Shown here: piece after piece, positions 11,314-24,782 of the stretch | Layout of the letters: each line of letters begins with the position of its first letter | Position numbering within the stretch: position 1 is the first letter of the stretch | Origin: Ptiloglossa arizonensis | Lineage: Eukaryota; Arthropoda; Insecta; Hymenoptera; Colletidae | Assembly: GCF_051014685.1 (NCBI RefSeq) | Contig: NW_027478976.1 | Span: 124,001-188,000 of the forward strand | Reading direction: 5' to 3' | DNA length: 64,000 nucleotides | Translations under genes and position numbers: made by a program | The notes under the pieces: model-generated | Databases searched by the model: none | Seen by the model: the letters and a program-made list of their open reading frames with translations, nothing else | What the model was told of the DNA's origin: nothing

Positions 11314-12713
11314 ATCAGAACTGCGAAAATTTGGAGTTTCTCAAGCGTTTCTTACCCCAAAACTGCCATATCTCGCGAACGGATTGACCAATCCGAAAAG
11401 TTTCTGTTGCATCTGAAAGTAGAAACTAGCCCCATTACAACGGTATGAGTAGTCTTCCCCTAGGCCGTTCTAGTTATTCGTTTCGAGCATCAGAACTGCG
11501 AAAATTTTGAGTTTCTCAAGCGTTTCTTACCCCAAAACTGCCATATCTCGCGAACGGATTGACCAATCCGAAAAGTTTCTATTGCATCTGAAAGTAGAAA
11601 CTAGCCCCATTATAACGGTATGAGTAGTTTTCCCCTAGACCGTTCTAGTTATTCGTTTCGAGTATCAGAACTGCGAAAATTTGGAGTTTCTCAAGCATTT
11701 CTTACCCCAAAACTGCCATATCTCGCGAACGGATTGACCAATCCGAAAAGTTTCTGTTGCATCTGAAAGTAGAAACTAGCCCCATTACAACGGTATGAGT
11801 AGTTTTCCCCTAGGCCGTTCTAGTTATTCGTTTCGAGCATCAGAACTGCGAAAATTTTGAGTTTCTCAAGCGTTTCTTACCCCAAAACTGCCATATCTCG
11901 CGAACGGATTGACCAATCCGAAAAGATTCTATTGCATCTGAAAGTAGAAACTAGCCCCATTACAACGGTATGAGTAGTTTTCCCCTAGACAGTTCTAGTT
12001 ATTCGTTTCGAGTATCAGAACTGCGAAAATTTGGAGTTTCTCAAGCGTTTCTTACCCCAAAACTGCCATATCTCGCGAACGGATTGACCAATCCGAAAAG
12101 TTTCTGTTGCATCTGAAAGTAGAAACTAGCCCCATTACAACGGTATGAGTAGTTTTCCCCTAGACCGTTCTAGTTATTCGTTTCGAGCATCAGAACTGCG
12201 AAAATTTGTAGTTTCTCAAGCGTTTCTTACCTCAAAACTGCCATATCTCGCGAACGGATTGACCAATCCGCAAAGTTTCTGTTGCATCTGAAAGTAGAAA
12301 CTAGCCCCATTACAACGGTATGAGTAGTTTTCCCCTAGGCCGTTCTAGTTATTCGTTTCGAGCATCAGAACTGCGAAAATTTGGAGTTTCTCAAGCGTTT
12401 CTTACCCCAAAACTGCCATATCTCGCGAACGGATTGACCAATCCGAAAAGTTTCTATTGCATCTGAAAGTAGAAACTAGCCCCATTATAACGGTATGAGT
12501 AGTTTTCCCCTAGACCGTTCTAGTTATTCGTTTCGAGTATCAGAACTGCGAAAATTTGGAGTTTCTCAAGCGTTTCTTACACCAAACCTGCCATATCTCG
12601 CGAACGGATTGACCAATCCGAAAAGTTTCTGTTGCATCTGAAAGTAGAAACTAGCCCCATTACAACGGTATGAGTAGTTTTCCCCTAGACCGTTCTAGTT
12701 ATTCGTTTCGAGC
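11314..12713 (+). repeat. 8-mer tandem duplication, copy 1 (1,400 bp)
   Basis: Eight monomers whose variant order matches the next 1,400 bp: a C79 copy (11376), an A147 copy (11551), the A26/A91 copy (11901), T134 (12076), C21 with G67 (12251) and the CACCAAACCTG copy (12426). The unbroken match runs 11314-12756 against 12714-14156. Confidence 0.92.
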
Positions 12714-14156
12714 ATCAGAACTGCGAAAATTTGGAGTTTCTCAAGCGTTTCTTACCCCAAAACTGCCATATCTCGCGAACGGATTGACCAATCCGAAAAG
12801 TTTCTGTTGCATCTGAAAGTAGAAACTAGCCCCATTACAACGGTATGAGTAGTCTTCCCCTAGGCCGTTCTAGTTATTCGTTTCGAGCATCAGAACTGCG
12901 AAAATTTTGAGTTTCTCAAGCGTTTCTTACCCCAAAACTGCCATATCTCGCGAACGGATTGACCAATCCGAAAAGTTTCTATTGCATCTGAAAGTAGAAA
13001 CTAGCCCCATTATAACGGTATGAGTAGTTTTCCCCTAGACCGTTCTAGTTATTCGTTTCGAGTATCAGAACTGCGAAAATTTGGAGTTTCTCAAGCATTT
13101 CTTACCCCAAAACTGCCATATCTCGCGAACGGATTGACCAATCCGAAAAGTTTCTGTTGCATCTGAAAGTAGAAACTAGCCCCATTACAACGGTATGAGT
13201 AGTTTTCCCCTAGGCCGTTCTAGTTATTCGTTTCGAGCATCAGAACTGCGAAAATTTTGAGTTTCTCAAGCGTTTCTTACCCCAAAACTGCCATATCTCG
13301 CGAACGGATTGACCAATCCGAAAAGATTCTATTGCATCTGAAAGTAGAAACTAGCCCCATTACAACGGTATGAGTAGTTTTCCCCTAGACAGTTCTAGTT
13401 ATTCGTTTCGAGTATCAGAACTGCGAAAATTTGGAGTTTCTCAAGCGTTTCTTACCCCAAAACTGCCATATCTCGCGAACGGATTGACCAATCCGAAAAG
13501 TTTCTGTTGCATCTGAAAGTAGAAACTAGCCCCATTACAACGGTATGAGTAGTTTTCCCCTAGACCGTTCTAGTTATTCGTTTCGAGCATCAGAACTGCG
13601 AAAATTTGTAGTTTCTCAAGCGTTTCTTACCTCAAAACTGCCATATCTCGCGAACGGATTGACCAATCCGCAAAGTTTCTGTTGCATCTGAAAGTAGAAA
13701 CTAGCCCCATTACAACGGTATGAGTAGTTTTCCCCTAGGCCGTTCTAGTTATTCGTTTCGAGCATCAGAACTGCGAAAATTTGGAGTTTCTCAAGCGTTT
13801 CTTACCCCAAAACTGCCATATCTCGCGAACGGATTGACCAATCCGAAAAGTTTCTATTGCATCTGAAAGTAGAAACTAGCCCCATTATAACGGTATGAGT
13901 AGTTTTCCCCTAGACCGTTCTAGTTATTCGTTTCGAGTATCAGAACTGCGAAAATTTGGAGTTTCTCAAGCGTTTCTTACACCAAACCTGCCATATCTCG
14001 CGAACGGATTGACCAATCCGAAAAGTTTCTGTTGCATCTGAAAGTAGAAACTAGCCCCATTACAACGGTATGAGTAGTTTTCCCCTAGACCGTTCTAGTT
14101 ATTCGTTTCGAGCATCAGAACTGCGAAAATTTGGAGTTTCTCAAGCGTTTCTTACC
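12714..14156 (+). repeat. 8-mer tandem duplication, copy 2
   Basis: Copy of 11314-12756 at an offset of 1,400 bp with no difference found by eye. The match ends at p157 of the copy at 14001 (T against C at 12757). Its right half (from 13453) is also the start of the 22-mer duplication, so the two amplification events overlap. Confidence 0.92.
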
Positions 14157-15496
14157 TCAAAACTGCCATATCTCGCGAACGGATTGACCAATCCGAAAAG
14201 TTTCTGTTGCATCTGAAAGTAGAAACTCGCCCCATTACAACGGTATGAGTAGTTTTCCCCTAGGCCGTTCTAGTTATTCGTTTCGAGCATCAGAACTGCG
14301 AAAATTTGGAGTTTCTCAAGCGTTTCTTACCCCAAAACTGCCATATCTCGCGAACGGATTGACCAATCCGAAAAGTTTCTGTTGCATCTGAAAGTAAAAA
14401 CTAGCCCCATTATAACGGTATGAGTAGTTTTCCCCTAGACCGTTCTAGTTCTTCGTTTCGAGTATCAGAACTGCGAAAATTTGGAGTTTCTCAAGCGTTT
14501 CTTACCCCAAAACTGCCATATCTCGCGAACGGATTGACCAATCCGAAAAGTTTCTGTTGCATCTGAAAGTAGAAACTAGCCCCATTACAACGGTATGAGT
14601 AGTTTTCCCCTAGGCCGTTCTAGTTATTCGTTTCGAGCATCAGAACTGCGAAAATTTTGAGTTTCTCAAGCGTTTCTTACCCCAAAACTGCCATATCTCG
14701 CGAACGGGTTGACCAATCCGAAAAGTTTCTATTGCATCTGAAAGTAGAAACTAGCCCCATTATAACGGTATGAGTAGTTTTCCCCTAGACCGTTCTAGTT
14801 ATTCGTTTCGAGTATCAGAACTGCGAAAATTTGGAGTTTCTCAAGCGTTTCTTACCCCAAAACTGCCATATCTCGCGAACGGATTGACCAATCCGAAAAG
14901 TTTCTATTGCATCTGAAAGTAGAAACTAGCCCCATTATAACGGTATGAGTAGTTTTCCCCTAGACCGTTCTAGTTATTCGTTTCGAGTATCAGAACTGCG
15001 AAAATTTGGAGTTTCTCAAGCGTTTCTTACCTCAAAACTGCCATATCTCGCGAACGGATTGACCAATCCGCAAAGTTTCTGTTGCATCTGAAAGTAGAAA
15101 CTAGCCCCATTACAACTGTATGAGTAGTTTTCCCCTAGGCCGTTCTAGTTATTCGTTTCGAGCATCAGAACTGCGAAAATTTGGAGTTTCTCAAGCGTTT
15201 CTTACCCCAAAACTGCCATATCTCGCGAACGGATTGACCAATCCGAAAAGTTTCTATTGCATCTGAAAGTAGAAACTAGCCCCATTACAACGGTATGAGT
15301 AGTTTTCCCCTAGACCGTTCTAGTTATTCGTTTCGAGTATCAGAACTGCGAAAATTTGGAGTTTCTCAAGCGTTTCTTACCCCAAAACTGCCATATCTCG
15401 CGAACGGATTGACCAATCCGAAAAGTTTCTGTTGCATCTGAAAGTAGAAACTAGCCCCATTACAACGGTATGAGTAGTTTTCCCCTAGACCGTTCT

Positions 15497-15506
15497 AGTT
15501 ACGTTT
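15497..15506 (+). other. 2-bp deletion in one monomer
   Basis: GTTACGTTTC here replaces GTTATTCGTTTC, so two T residues at p102-103 are missing and this monomer is 173 bp. The equivalent copy at 19249 is intact, so the deletion came after the 22-mer duplication or was corrected in the other copy. Confidence 0.9.
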
Positions 15507-17229
15507 CGAGCATCAGAACTGCGAAAATTTGGAGTTTCTCAAGCGTTTCTTACCTCAAAACTGCCATATCTCGCGAACGGATTGACCAATCCGCAAAGTT
15601 TCTGTTGCATCTGAAAGTAGAAACTAGCCCCATTACAACTGTATGAGTAGTTTTCCCCTAGGCCGTTCTAGTTATTCGTTTCGAACATCAGAACTGCGAA
15701 AATTTTGAGTTTCTCAAGCGTTTCCTACCCCAAAACTGCCATATCTCGCGAACGGATTGACCAATCCGAAAAGTTTCTATTGCATCTGAAAGTAGAAACT
15801 AGCCCCATTATAACGGTATGAGTAGTTTTCCCCTAGACCGTTCTAGTTATTCGTTTCGAGTATCAGAACTGCGAAAATTTGGAGTTTCTCAAGCGTTTCT
15901 TACCCCAAAACTGCCATATCTCGCGAACGGATTGACCAATCCGAAAAGTTTCTGTTGCATCTGAAAGTAGAAACTAGCCCCATTACAACGGTATGAGTAG
16001 TCTTCCCCTAGGCCGTTCTAGTTATTCGTTTCGAGCATCAGAACTGCGAAAATTTTGAGTTTCTCAAGCGTTTCTTACCCCAAAACTGCCATATCTCGCG
16101 AACGGATTGACCAATCCGAAAAGTTTCTATTGCATCTGAAAGTAGAAACTAGCCCCATTATAACGGTATGAGTAGTTTTCCCCTAGACCGTTCTAGTTAT
16201 TCGTTTCGAGTATCAGAACTGCGAAAATTTGGAGTTTCTCAAGCATTTCTTACCCCAAAACTGCCATATCTCGCGAACGGATTGACCAATCCGAAAAGTT
16301 TCTGTTGCATCTGAAAGTAGAAACTAGCCCCATTACAACGGTATGAGTAGTTTTCCCCTAGGCCGTTCTAGTTATTCGTTTCGAGCATCAGAACTGCGAA
16401 AATTTTGAGTTTCTCAAGCGTTTCTTACCCCAAAACTGCCATATCTCGCGAACGGATTGACCAATCCGAAAAGTTTCTGTTGCATCTGAAAGTAGAAACT
16501 AGCCCCATTACAACGGTATGAGTAGTTTCCCCCTAGGCCGTTCTAGTTATTCGTTTCGAGTATCAGAACTGCGAAAATTTGGAGTTTCTCAAGCGTTTCT
16601 TACCTCAAAACTGCCATATCTCGCGAACGGATTGACCAATCCGCAAAGTTTCTGTTGCATCTGAAAGTAGAAACTAGCCCCATTACAACTGTATGAGTAG
16701 TTTTCCCCTAGGCCGTTCTAGTTATTCGTTTCGAGCATCAGAACTGCGAAAATTTGGAGTTTCTCAAGCGTTTCTTACCCCAAAACTGCCATATCTCGCG
16801 AACGGATTGACCAATCCGAAAAGTTTCTATTGCATCTGAAAGTAGAAACTAGCCCCATTATAACGGTATGAGTAGTTTTCCCCTAGACCGTTCTAGTTAT
16901 TCGTTTCGAGTATCAGAACTGCGAAAATTTGGAGTTTCTCAAGCGTTTCTTACCCCAAAACTGCCATATCTCGCGAACGGATTGACCAATCCGAAAAGTT
17001 TCTGTTGCATCTGAAAGTAGAAACTAGCCCCATTACAACGGTATGAGTAGTTTTCCCCTAGACCGTTCTAGTTATTCGTTTCGAGCATCAGAACTGCGAA
17101 AATTTGGAGTTTCTCAAGCGTTTCTTACCTCAAAACTGCCATATCTCGCGAACGGATTGACCAATCCGCAAAGTTTCTGTTGCATCTGAAAGTAGAAACT
17201 AGCCCCATTACAACTGTATGAGTAGTTTT

Positions 17230-17234
17230 CCCCC
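17230..17234 (+). other. 1-bp C insertion (C5 for C4)
   Basis: The C4 run at p82-85 has five C residues, making this monomer 176 bp. It lies in the C21/T67/A112 copy starting at 17149; the paralogue at 20999 has C4. A homopolymer length change can be a real slip or a sequencing error. Confidence 0.85.
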
Positions 17235-17301
17235 TAGGCCGTTCTAGTTATTCGTTTCGAACATCAGAACTGCGAAAATTTTGAGTTTCTCAAGCGTTTC
17301 C

Positions 17302-20300
17302 TACCCCAAAACTGCCATATCTCGCGAACGGATTGACCAATCCGAAAAGTTTCTGTTGCATCTGAAAGTAGAAACTAGCCCCATTACAACGGTATGAGTA
17401 GTTTTCCCCTAGACCGTTCTAGTTATTCGTTTCGAGCATCAGAACTGCGAAAATTTGTAGTTTCTCAAGCGTTTCTTACCTCAAAACTGCCATATCTCGC
17501 GAACGGATTGACCAATCCGCAAAGTTTCTGTTGCATCTGAAAGTAGAAACTAGCCCCATTACAACGGTATGAGTAGTTTTCCCCTAGGCCGTTCTAGTTA
17601 TTCGTTTCGAGCATCAGAACTGCGAAAATTTGGAGTTTCTCAAGCGTTTCTTACCCCAAAACTGCCATATCTCGCGAACGGATTGACCAATCCGAAAAGT
17701 TTCTATTGCATCTGAAAGTAGAAACTAGCCCCATTATAACGGTATGAGTAGTTTTCCCCTAGACCGTTCTAGTTATTCGTTTCGAGTATCAGAACTGCGA
17801 AAATTTGGAGTTTCTCAAGCGTTTCTTACCCCAAACCTGCCATATCTCGCGAACGGATTGACCAATCCGAAAAGTTTCTGTTGCATCTGAAAGTAGAAAC
17901 TAGCCCCATTACAACGGTATGAGTAGTTTTCCCCTAGACCGTTCTAGTTATTCGTTTCGAGCATCAGAACTGCGAAAATTTGGAGTTTCTCAAGCGTTTC
18001 TTACCTCAAAACTGCCATATCTCGCGAACGGATTGACCAATCCGAAAAGTTTCTGTTGCATCTGAAAGTAGAAACTCGCCCCATTACAACGGTATGAGTA
18101 GTTTTCCCCTAGGCCGTTCTAGTTATTCGTTTCGAGCATCAGAACTGCGAAAATTTGGAGTTTCTCAAGCGTTTCTTACCCCAAAACTGCCATATCTCGC
18201 GAACGGATTGACCAATCCGAAAAGTTTCTGTTGCATCTGAAAGTAAAAACTAGCCCCATTATAACGGTATGAGTAGTTTTCCCCTAGACCGTTCTAGTTC
18301 TTCGTTTCGAGTATCAGAACTGCGAAAATTTGGAGTTTCTCAAGCGTTTCTTACCCAAAACTGCCATATCTCGCGAACGGATTGACCAATCCGAAAAGTT
18401 TCTGTTGCATCTGAAAGTAGAAACTAGCCCCATTACAACGGTATGAGTAGTTTTCCCCTAGGCCGTTCTAGTTATTCGTTTCGAGCATCAGAACTGCGAA
18501 AATTTTGAGTTTCTCAAGCGTTTCTTACCCCAAAACTGCCATATCTCGCGAACGGGTTGACCAATCCGAAAAGTTTCTCTTGCATCTGAAAGTAGAAACT
18601 AGCCCCATTATAACGGTATGAGTAGTTTTCCCCTAGACCGTTCTAGTTATTCGTTTCGAGTATCAGAACTGCGAAAATTTGGAGTTTCTCAAGCGTTTCT
18701 TACCCCAAAACTGCCATATCTCGCGAACGGATTGACCAATCCGAAAAGTTTCTATTGCATCTGAAAGTAGAAACTAGCCCCATTATAACGGTATGAGTAG
18801 TTTTCCCCTAGACCGTTCTAGTTATTCGTTTCGAGTATCAGAACTGCGAAAATTTGGAGTTTCTCAAGCGTTTCTTACCTCAAAACTGCCATATCTCGCG
18901 AACGGATTGACCAATCCGCAAAGTTTCTGTTGCATCTGAAAGTAGAAACTAGCCCCATTACAACTGTATGAGTAGTTTTCCCCTAGGCCGTTCTAGTTAT
19001 TCGTTTCGAGCATCAGAACTGCGAAAATTTGGAGTTTCTCAAGCGTTTCTTACCCCAAAACTGCCATATCTCGCGAACGGATTGACCAATCCGAAAAGTT
19101 TCTATTGCATCTGAAAGTAGAAACTAGCCCCATTACAACGGTATGAGTAGTTTTCCCCTAGACCGTTCTAGTTATTCGTTTCGAGTATCAGAACTGCGAA
19201 AATTTGGAGTTTCTCAAGCGTTTCTTACCCCAAAACTGCCATATCTCGCGAACGGATTGACCAATCCGAAAAGTTTCTGTTGCATCTGAAAGTAGAAACT
19301 AGCCCCATTACAACGGTATGAGTAGTTTTCCCCTAGACCGTTCTAGTTATTCGTTTCGAGCATCAGAACTGCGAAAATTTGGAGTTTCTCAAGCGTTTCT
19401 TACCTCAAAACTGCCATATCTCGCGAACGGATTGACCAATCCGCAAAGTTTCTGTTGCATCTGAAAGTAGAAACTAGCCCCATTACAACTGTATGAGTAG
19501 TTTTCCCCTAGGCCGTTCTAGTTATTCGTTTCGAACATCAGAACTGCGAAAATTTTGAGTTTCTCAAGCGTTTCCTACCCCAAAACTGCCATATCTCGCG
19601 AACGGATTGACCAATCCGAAAAGTTTCTATTGCATCTGAAAGTAGAAACTAGCCCCATTATAACGGTATGAGTAGTTTTCCCCTAGACCGTTCTAGTTAT
19701 TCGTTTCGAGTATCAGAACTGCGAAAATTTGGAGTTTCTCAAGCGTTTCTTACCCCAAAACTGCCATATCTCGCGAACGGATTGACCAATCCGAAAAGTT
19801 TCTGTTGCATCTGAAAGTAGAAACTAGCCCCATTACAACGGTATGAGTAGTCTTCCCCTAGGCCGTTCTAGTTATTCGTTTCGAGCATCAGAACTGCGAA
19901 AATTTTGAGTTTCTCAAGCGTTTCTTACCCCAAAACTGCCATATCTCGCGAACGGATTGACCAATCCGAAAAGTTTCTGTTGCATCTGAAAGTAGAAACT
20001 CGCCCCATTACAACGGTATGAGTAGTTTTCCCCTAGGCCGTTCTAGTTATTCGTTTCGAGCATCAGAACTGCGAAAATTTGGAGTTTCTCAAGCGTTTCT
20101 TACCCCAAAACTGCCATATCTCGCGAACGGATTGACCAATCCGAAAAGTTTCTGTTGCATCTGAAAGTAGAAACTAGCCCCATTACAACGGTATGAGTAG
20201 TTTTCCCCTAGACCGTTCTAGTTCTTCGTTTCGAGTATCAGAACTGCGAAAATTTGGAGTTTCTCAAGCGTTTCTTACCCCAAAACTGCCATATCTCGCG

Positions 20301-21173
20301 AACGGATTGACCAATCCGAAAAGTTTCTGTTGCATCTGAAAGTAGAAACTAGCCCCATTACAACGGTATGAGTAGTTTCCCCCTAGGCCGTTCTAGTTAT
20401 TCGTTTCGAGTATCAGAACTGCGAAAATTTGGAGTTTCTCAAGCGTTTCTTACCTCAAAACTGCCATATCTCGCGAACGGATTGACCAATCCGCAAAGTT
20501 TCTGTTGCATCTGAAAGTAGAAACTAGCCCCATTACAACTGTATGAGTAGTTTTCCCCTAGGCCGTTCTAGTTATTCGTTTCGAGCATCAGAACTGCGAA
20601 AATTTGGAGTTTCTCAAGCGTTTCTTACCCCAAAACTGCCATATCTCGCGAACGGATTGACCAATCCGAAAAGTTTCTATTGCATCTGAAAGTAGAAACT
20701 AGCCCCATTATAACGGTATGAGTAGTTTTCCCCTAGACCGTTCTAGTTATTCGTTTCGAGTATCAGAACTGCGAAAATTTGGAGTTTCTCAAGCGTTTCT
20801 TACCCCAAAACTGCCATATCTCGCGAACGGATTGACCAATCCGAAAAGTTTCTGTTGCATCTGAAAGTAGAAACTAGCCCCATTACAACGGTATGAGTAG
20901 TTTTCCCCTAGACCGTTCTAGTTATTCGTTTCGAGCATCAGAACTGCGAAAATTTGGAGTTTCTCAAGCGTTTCTTACCTCAAAACTGCCATATCTCGCG
21001 AACGGATTGACCAATCCGCAAAGTTTCTGTTGCATCTGAAAGTAGAAACTAGCCCCATTACAACTGTATGAGTAGTTTTCCCCTAGGCCGTTCTAGATAT
21101 TCGTTTCGAACATCAGAACTGCGAAAATTTTGAGTTTCTCAAGCGTTTCCTACCCCAAAACTGCCATATCTCG
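17302..21173 (+). repeat. 22-mer higher-order unit, copy 2
   Basis: Second copy of the 22-monomer unit. Differences from copy 1 include p156 of the copy at 17675, C31 at 18549 (A in copy 1), the C3 run at 18354, the absence of the 2-bp deletion, two replaced monomers at 19949-20298, and A99 (CTAGATATTCG) in the copy at 20999. The two foreign monomers between well-matched flanks look like a conversion tract or a double exchange. Confidence 0.88.
18354..18356 (+). other. 1-bp C deletion (C3 for C4)
   Basis: The C4 run at p155-158 has three C residues, so the monomer starting at 18200 is 174 bp. Its paralogue at 14351 has four. As with the insertion at 17.23 kb, a homopolymer error is possible. 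Confidence 0.85.
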
Positions 21174-24100
21174 CGAACGGATTGACCAATCCGAAAAGTT
21201 TCTATTGCATCTGAAAGTAGAAACTAGCCCCATTATAACGGTATGAGTAGTTTTCCCCTAGACCGTTCTAGTTATTCGTTTCGAGTATCAGAACTGCGAA
21301 AATTTGGAGTTTCTCAAGCGTTTCTTACCCCAAAACTGCCATATCTCGCGAACGGATTGACCAATCCGAAAAGTTTCTGTTGCATCTGAAAGTAGAAACT
21401 AGCCCCATTACAACGGTATGAGTAGTCTTCCCCTAGGCCGTTCTAGTTATTCGTTTCGAGCATCAGAACTGCGAAAATTTTGAGTTTCTCAAGCGTTTCT
21501 TACCCCAAAACTGCCATATCTCGCGAACGGATTGACCAATCCGAAAAGTTTCTATTGCATCTGAAAGTAGAAACTAGCCCCATTATAACGGTATGAGTAG
21601 TTTTCCCCTAGACCGTTCTAGTTATTCGTTTCGAGTATCAGAACTGCGAAAATTTGGAGTTTCTCAAGCATTTCTTACCCCAAAACTGCCATATCTCGCG
21701 AACGGATTGACCAATCCGAAAAGTTTCTGTTGCATCTGAAAGTAGAAACTAGCCCCATTACAACGGTATGAGTAGTTTTCCCCTAGGCCGTTCTAGTTAT
21801 TCGTTTCGAGCATCAGAACTGCGAAAATTTTGAGTTTCTCAAGCGTTTCTTACCCCAAAACTGCCATATCTCGCGAACGGATTGACCAATCCGAAAAGAT
21901 TCTATTGCATCTGAAAGTAGAAACTAGCCCCATTACAACGGTATGAGTAGTTTTCCCCTAGACAGTTCTAGTTATTCGTTTCGAGCATCAGAACTGCGAA
22001 AATTTTGAGTTTCTCAAGCGTTTCTTACCCCAAAACTGCCATATCTCGCGAACGGATTGACCAATCCGAAAAGTTTCTATTGCATCTGAAAGTAGAAACT
22101 AGCCCCATTATAACGGTATGAGTAGTTTTCCCCTAGACCGTTCTAGTTATTCGTTTCGAGTATCAGAACTGCGAAAATTTGGAGTTTCTCAAGCGTTTCT
22201 TACCCCAAAACTGCCATATCTCGCGAACGGATTGACCAATCCGAAAAGTTTCTATTGCATCTGAAAGTAGAAACTAGCCCCATTATAACGGTATGAGTAG
22301 TTTTCCCCTAGACCGTTCTAGTTATTCGTTTCGAGTATCAGAACTGCGAAAATTTGGAGTTTCTCAAGCGTTTCTTACCCCAAAACTGCCATATCTCGCG
22401 AACGGATTGACCAATCCGAAAAGTTTCTGTTGCATCTGAAAGTAGAAACTAGCCCCATTACAACGGTATGAGTAGTTTTCCCCTAGACCGTTCTAGTTAT
22501 TCGTTTCGAGCATCAGAACTGCGAAAATTTGGAGTTTCTCAAGCGTTTCTTACCTCAAAACTGCCATATCTCGCGAACGGATTGACCAATCCGAAAAGTT
22601 TCTGTTGCATCTGAAAGTAGAAACTCGCCCCATTACAACGGTATGAGTAGTTTTCCCCTAGGCCGTTCTAGTTATTCGTTTCGAGCATCAGAACTGCGAA
22701 AATTTGGAGTTTCTCAAGCGTTTCTTACCCCAAAACTGCCATATCTCGCGAACGGATTGACCAATCCGAAAAGTTTCTGTTGCATCTGAAAGTAGAAACT
22801 AGCCCCATTATAACGGTATGAGTAGTTTTCCCCTAGACCGTTCTAGTTCTTCGTTTCGAGTATCAGAACTGCGAAAATTTGGAGTTTCTCAAGCGTTTCT
22901 TACCCCAAAACTGCCATATCTCGCGAACGGATTGACCAATCCGAAAAGTTTCTGTTGCATCTGAAAGTAGAAACTAGCCCCATTACAACGGTATGAGTAG
23001 TTTCCCCCTAGGCCGTTCTAGTTATTCGTTTCGAGCATCAGAACTGCGAAAATTTTGAGTTTCTCAAGCGTTTCTTACCCCAAAACTGCCATATCTCGCG
23101 AACGGATTGACCAATCCGAAAAGTTTCTATTGCATCTGAAAGTAGAAACTAGCCCCATTATAACGGTATGAGTAGTTTTCCCCTAGACCGTTCTAGTTAT
23201 TCGTTTCGAGTATCAGAACTGCGAAAATTTGGAGTTTCTCAAGCGTTTCTTACCCCAAAACTGCCATATCTCGCGAACGGATTGACCAATCCGAAAAGTT
23301 TCTATTGCATCTGAAAGTAGAAACTAGCCCCATTATAACGGTATGAGTAGTTTTCCCCTAGACCGTTCTAGTTATTCGTTTCGAGTATCAGAACTGCGAA
23401 AATTTGGAGTTTCTCAAGCGTTTCTTAACTCAAAACTGCCATATCTCGCGAACGGATTGACCAATCCGAAAAGTTTCTGTTGCATCTGAAAGTAGAAACT
23501 AGCCCCATTACAACGGTATGAGTAGTTTTCCCCTAGACCGTTCTAGTTATTCGTTTCGAGCATAAGAACTGCGAAAATTTGGAGTTTCTCAAGCGTTTCT
23601 TACCTCAAAACTGCCATATCTCGCGAACGGATTGACCAATCCGAAAAGTTTCTGTTGCATCTGAAAGTAGAAACTAGCCCCATTACAACGGTATGAGTAG
23701 TTTTCCCCTAGGCCGTTCTAGTTATTCGTTTCGAGCATCAGAACTGCGAAAATTTTGAGTTTCTCAAGCGTTTCTTACCCCAAAACTGCCATATCTCGCG
23801 AACGGATTGACCAATCCGAAAAGTTTCTATTGCATCTGAAAGTGGAAACTAGCCCCATTATAACGGTATGAGTAGTTTTCCCCTAGACCGTTCTAGTTAT
23901 TCGTTTCGAGTATCAGAACTGCGAAAATTTGGAGTTTCTCAAGCGTTTCTTAACTCAAAACTGCCATATCTCGCGAACGGATTGACCAATCCGAAAAGTT
24001 TCTGTTGCATCTGAAAGTAGAAACTAGCCCCATTACAACGGTATGAGTAGTTTTCCCCTAGACCGTTCTAGTTATTCGTTTCGAGCATCAGAACTGCGAA

Positions 24101-24782
24101 AATTTGGAGTTTCTCAAGCGTTTCTTACCCCAAAACTGCCATATCTCGCGAACGGATTGACCAATCCGAAAAGTTTCTATTGCATCTGAAAGTAGAAACT
24201 AGCCCCATTATAACGGTATGAGTAGTTTTCCCCTAGACCGTTCTAGTTATTCGTTTCGAGTATCAGAACTGCGAAAATTTGGAGTTTCTCAAGCGTTTCT
24301 TACCCCAAAACTGCCATATCTCGCGAACGGATTGACCAATCCGAAAAGTTTCTATTGCATCTGAAAGTAGAAACTAGCCCCATTAGAACGGTATGAGTAG
24401 TTTTCCCCTAGACCGTTCTAGTTATTCGTTTCGAGTATCAGAACTGCGAAAATTTGGAGTTTCTCAAGCGTTTCTTACCCCAAAACTGCCATATCTCGCG
24501 AACGGATTGACCAATCCGAAAAGTTTCTGTTGCATCTGAAAGTAGAAACTAGCCCCATTACAACGGTATGAGTAGTTTTCCCCTAGACCGTTCTAGTTAT
24601 TCGTTTCGAGCATCAGAACTGCGAAAATTTGGAGTTTCTCAAGCGTTTCTTACCTCAAAACTGCCATATCTCGCGAACGGATTGACCAATCCGAAAAGTT
24701 TCTGTTGCATCTGAAAGTAGAAACTCGCCCCATTACAACGGTATGAGTAGTTTTCCCCTAGGCCGTTCTAGTTATTCGTTTC
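21174..24782 (+). repeat. Mixed satellite, first appearance of A156/T157
   Basis: About 20.6 monomers. The left end (20999-21985) repeats 11026-12013, including the C79, A147 and A26/A91 copies. The part around 22399-23270 resembles 14001-14875 (C53 copy, C101 copy). The TTAACTC variant (A156 T157) first appears near 23430 and recurs only between about 23.4 and 46.7 kb. Private changes include GCATAAG near 23564, G47-region GTGGAAAC near 23844 and CATTAGAAC near 24386. No gene. Confidence 0.8.

Larger units (their letters stand above)
13453..17301 (+). repeat. 22-mer higher-order unit, copy 1 (about 3,850 bp)
   Basis: Twenty-two monomers matching 17302-21173. Shared rare markers: T134 (13609/17458), A47 with C101 (14397/18246), GGGTTG (near 14708), the T67/A112/C152 copy (15574/19424), the C79 copy (15924/19774) and C81 (16529/20379). 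Copies at 16099 and 16274 differ from 19949 and 20124. A 2-bp deletion is private to this copy (15.5 kb) and a C insertion lies at 17.23 kb. Confidence 0.88.

Noticed and set aside
20371..20385. C insertion at TTTCCCCCTAG (also at 16529 and 23003)
   Set aside because: The C run is longer because T81 became C; monomer length is unchanged, so it is a substitution, not an indel.
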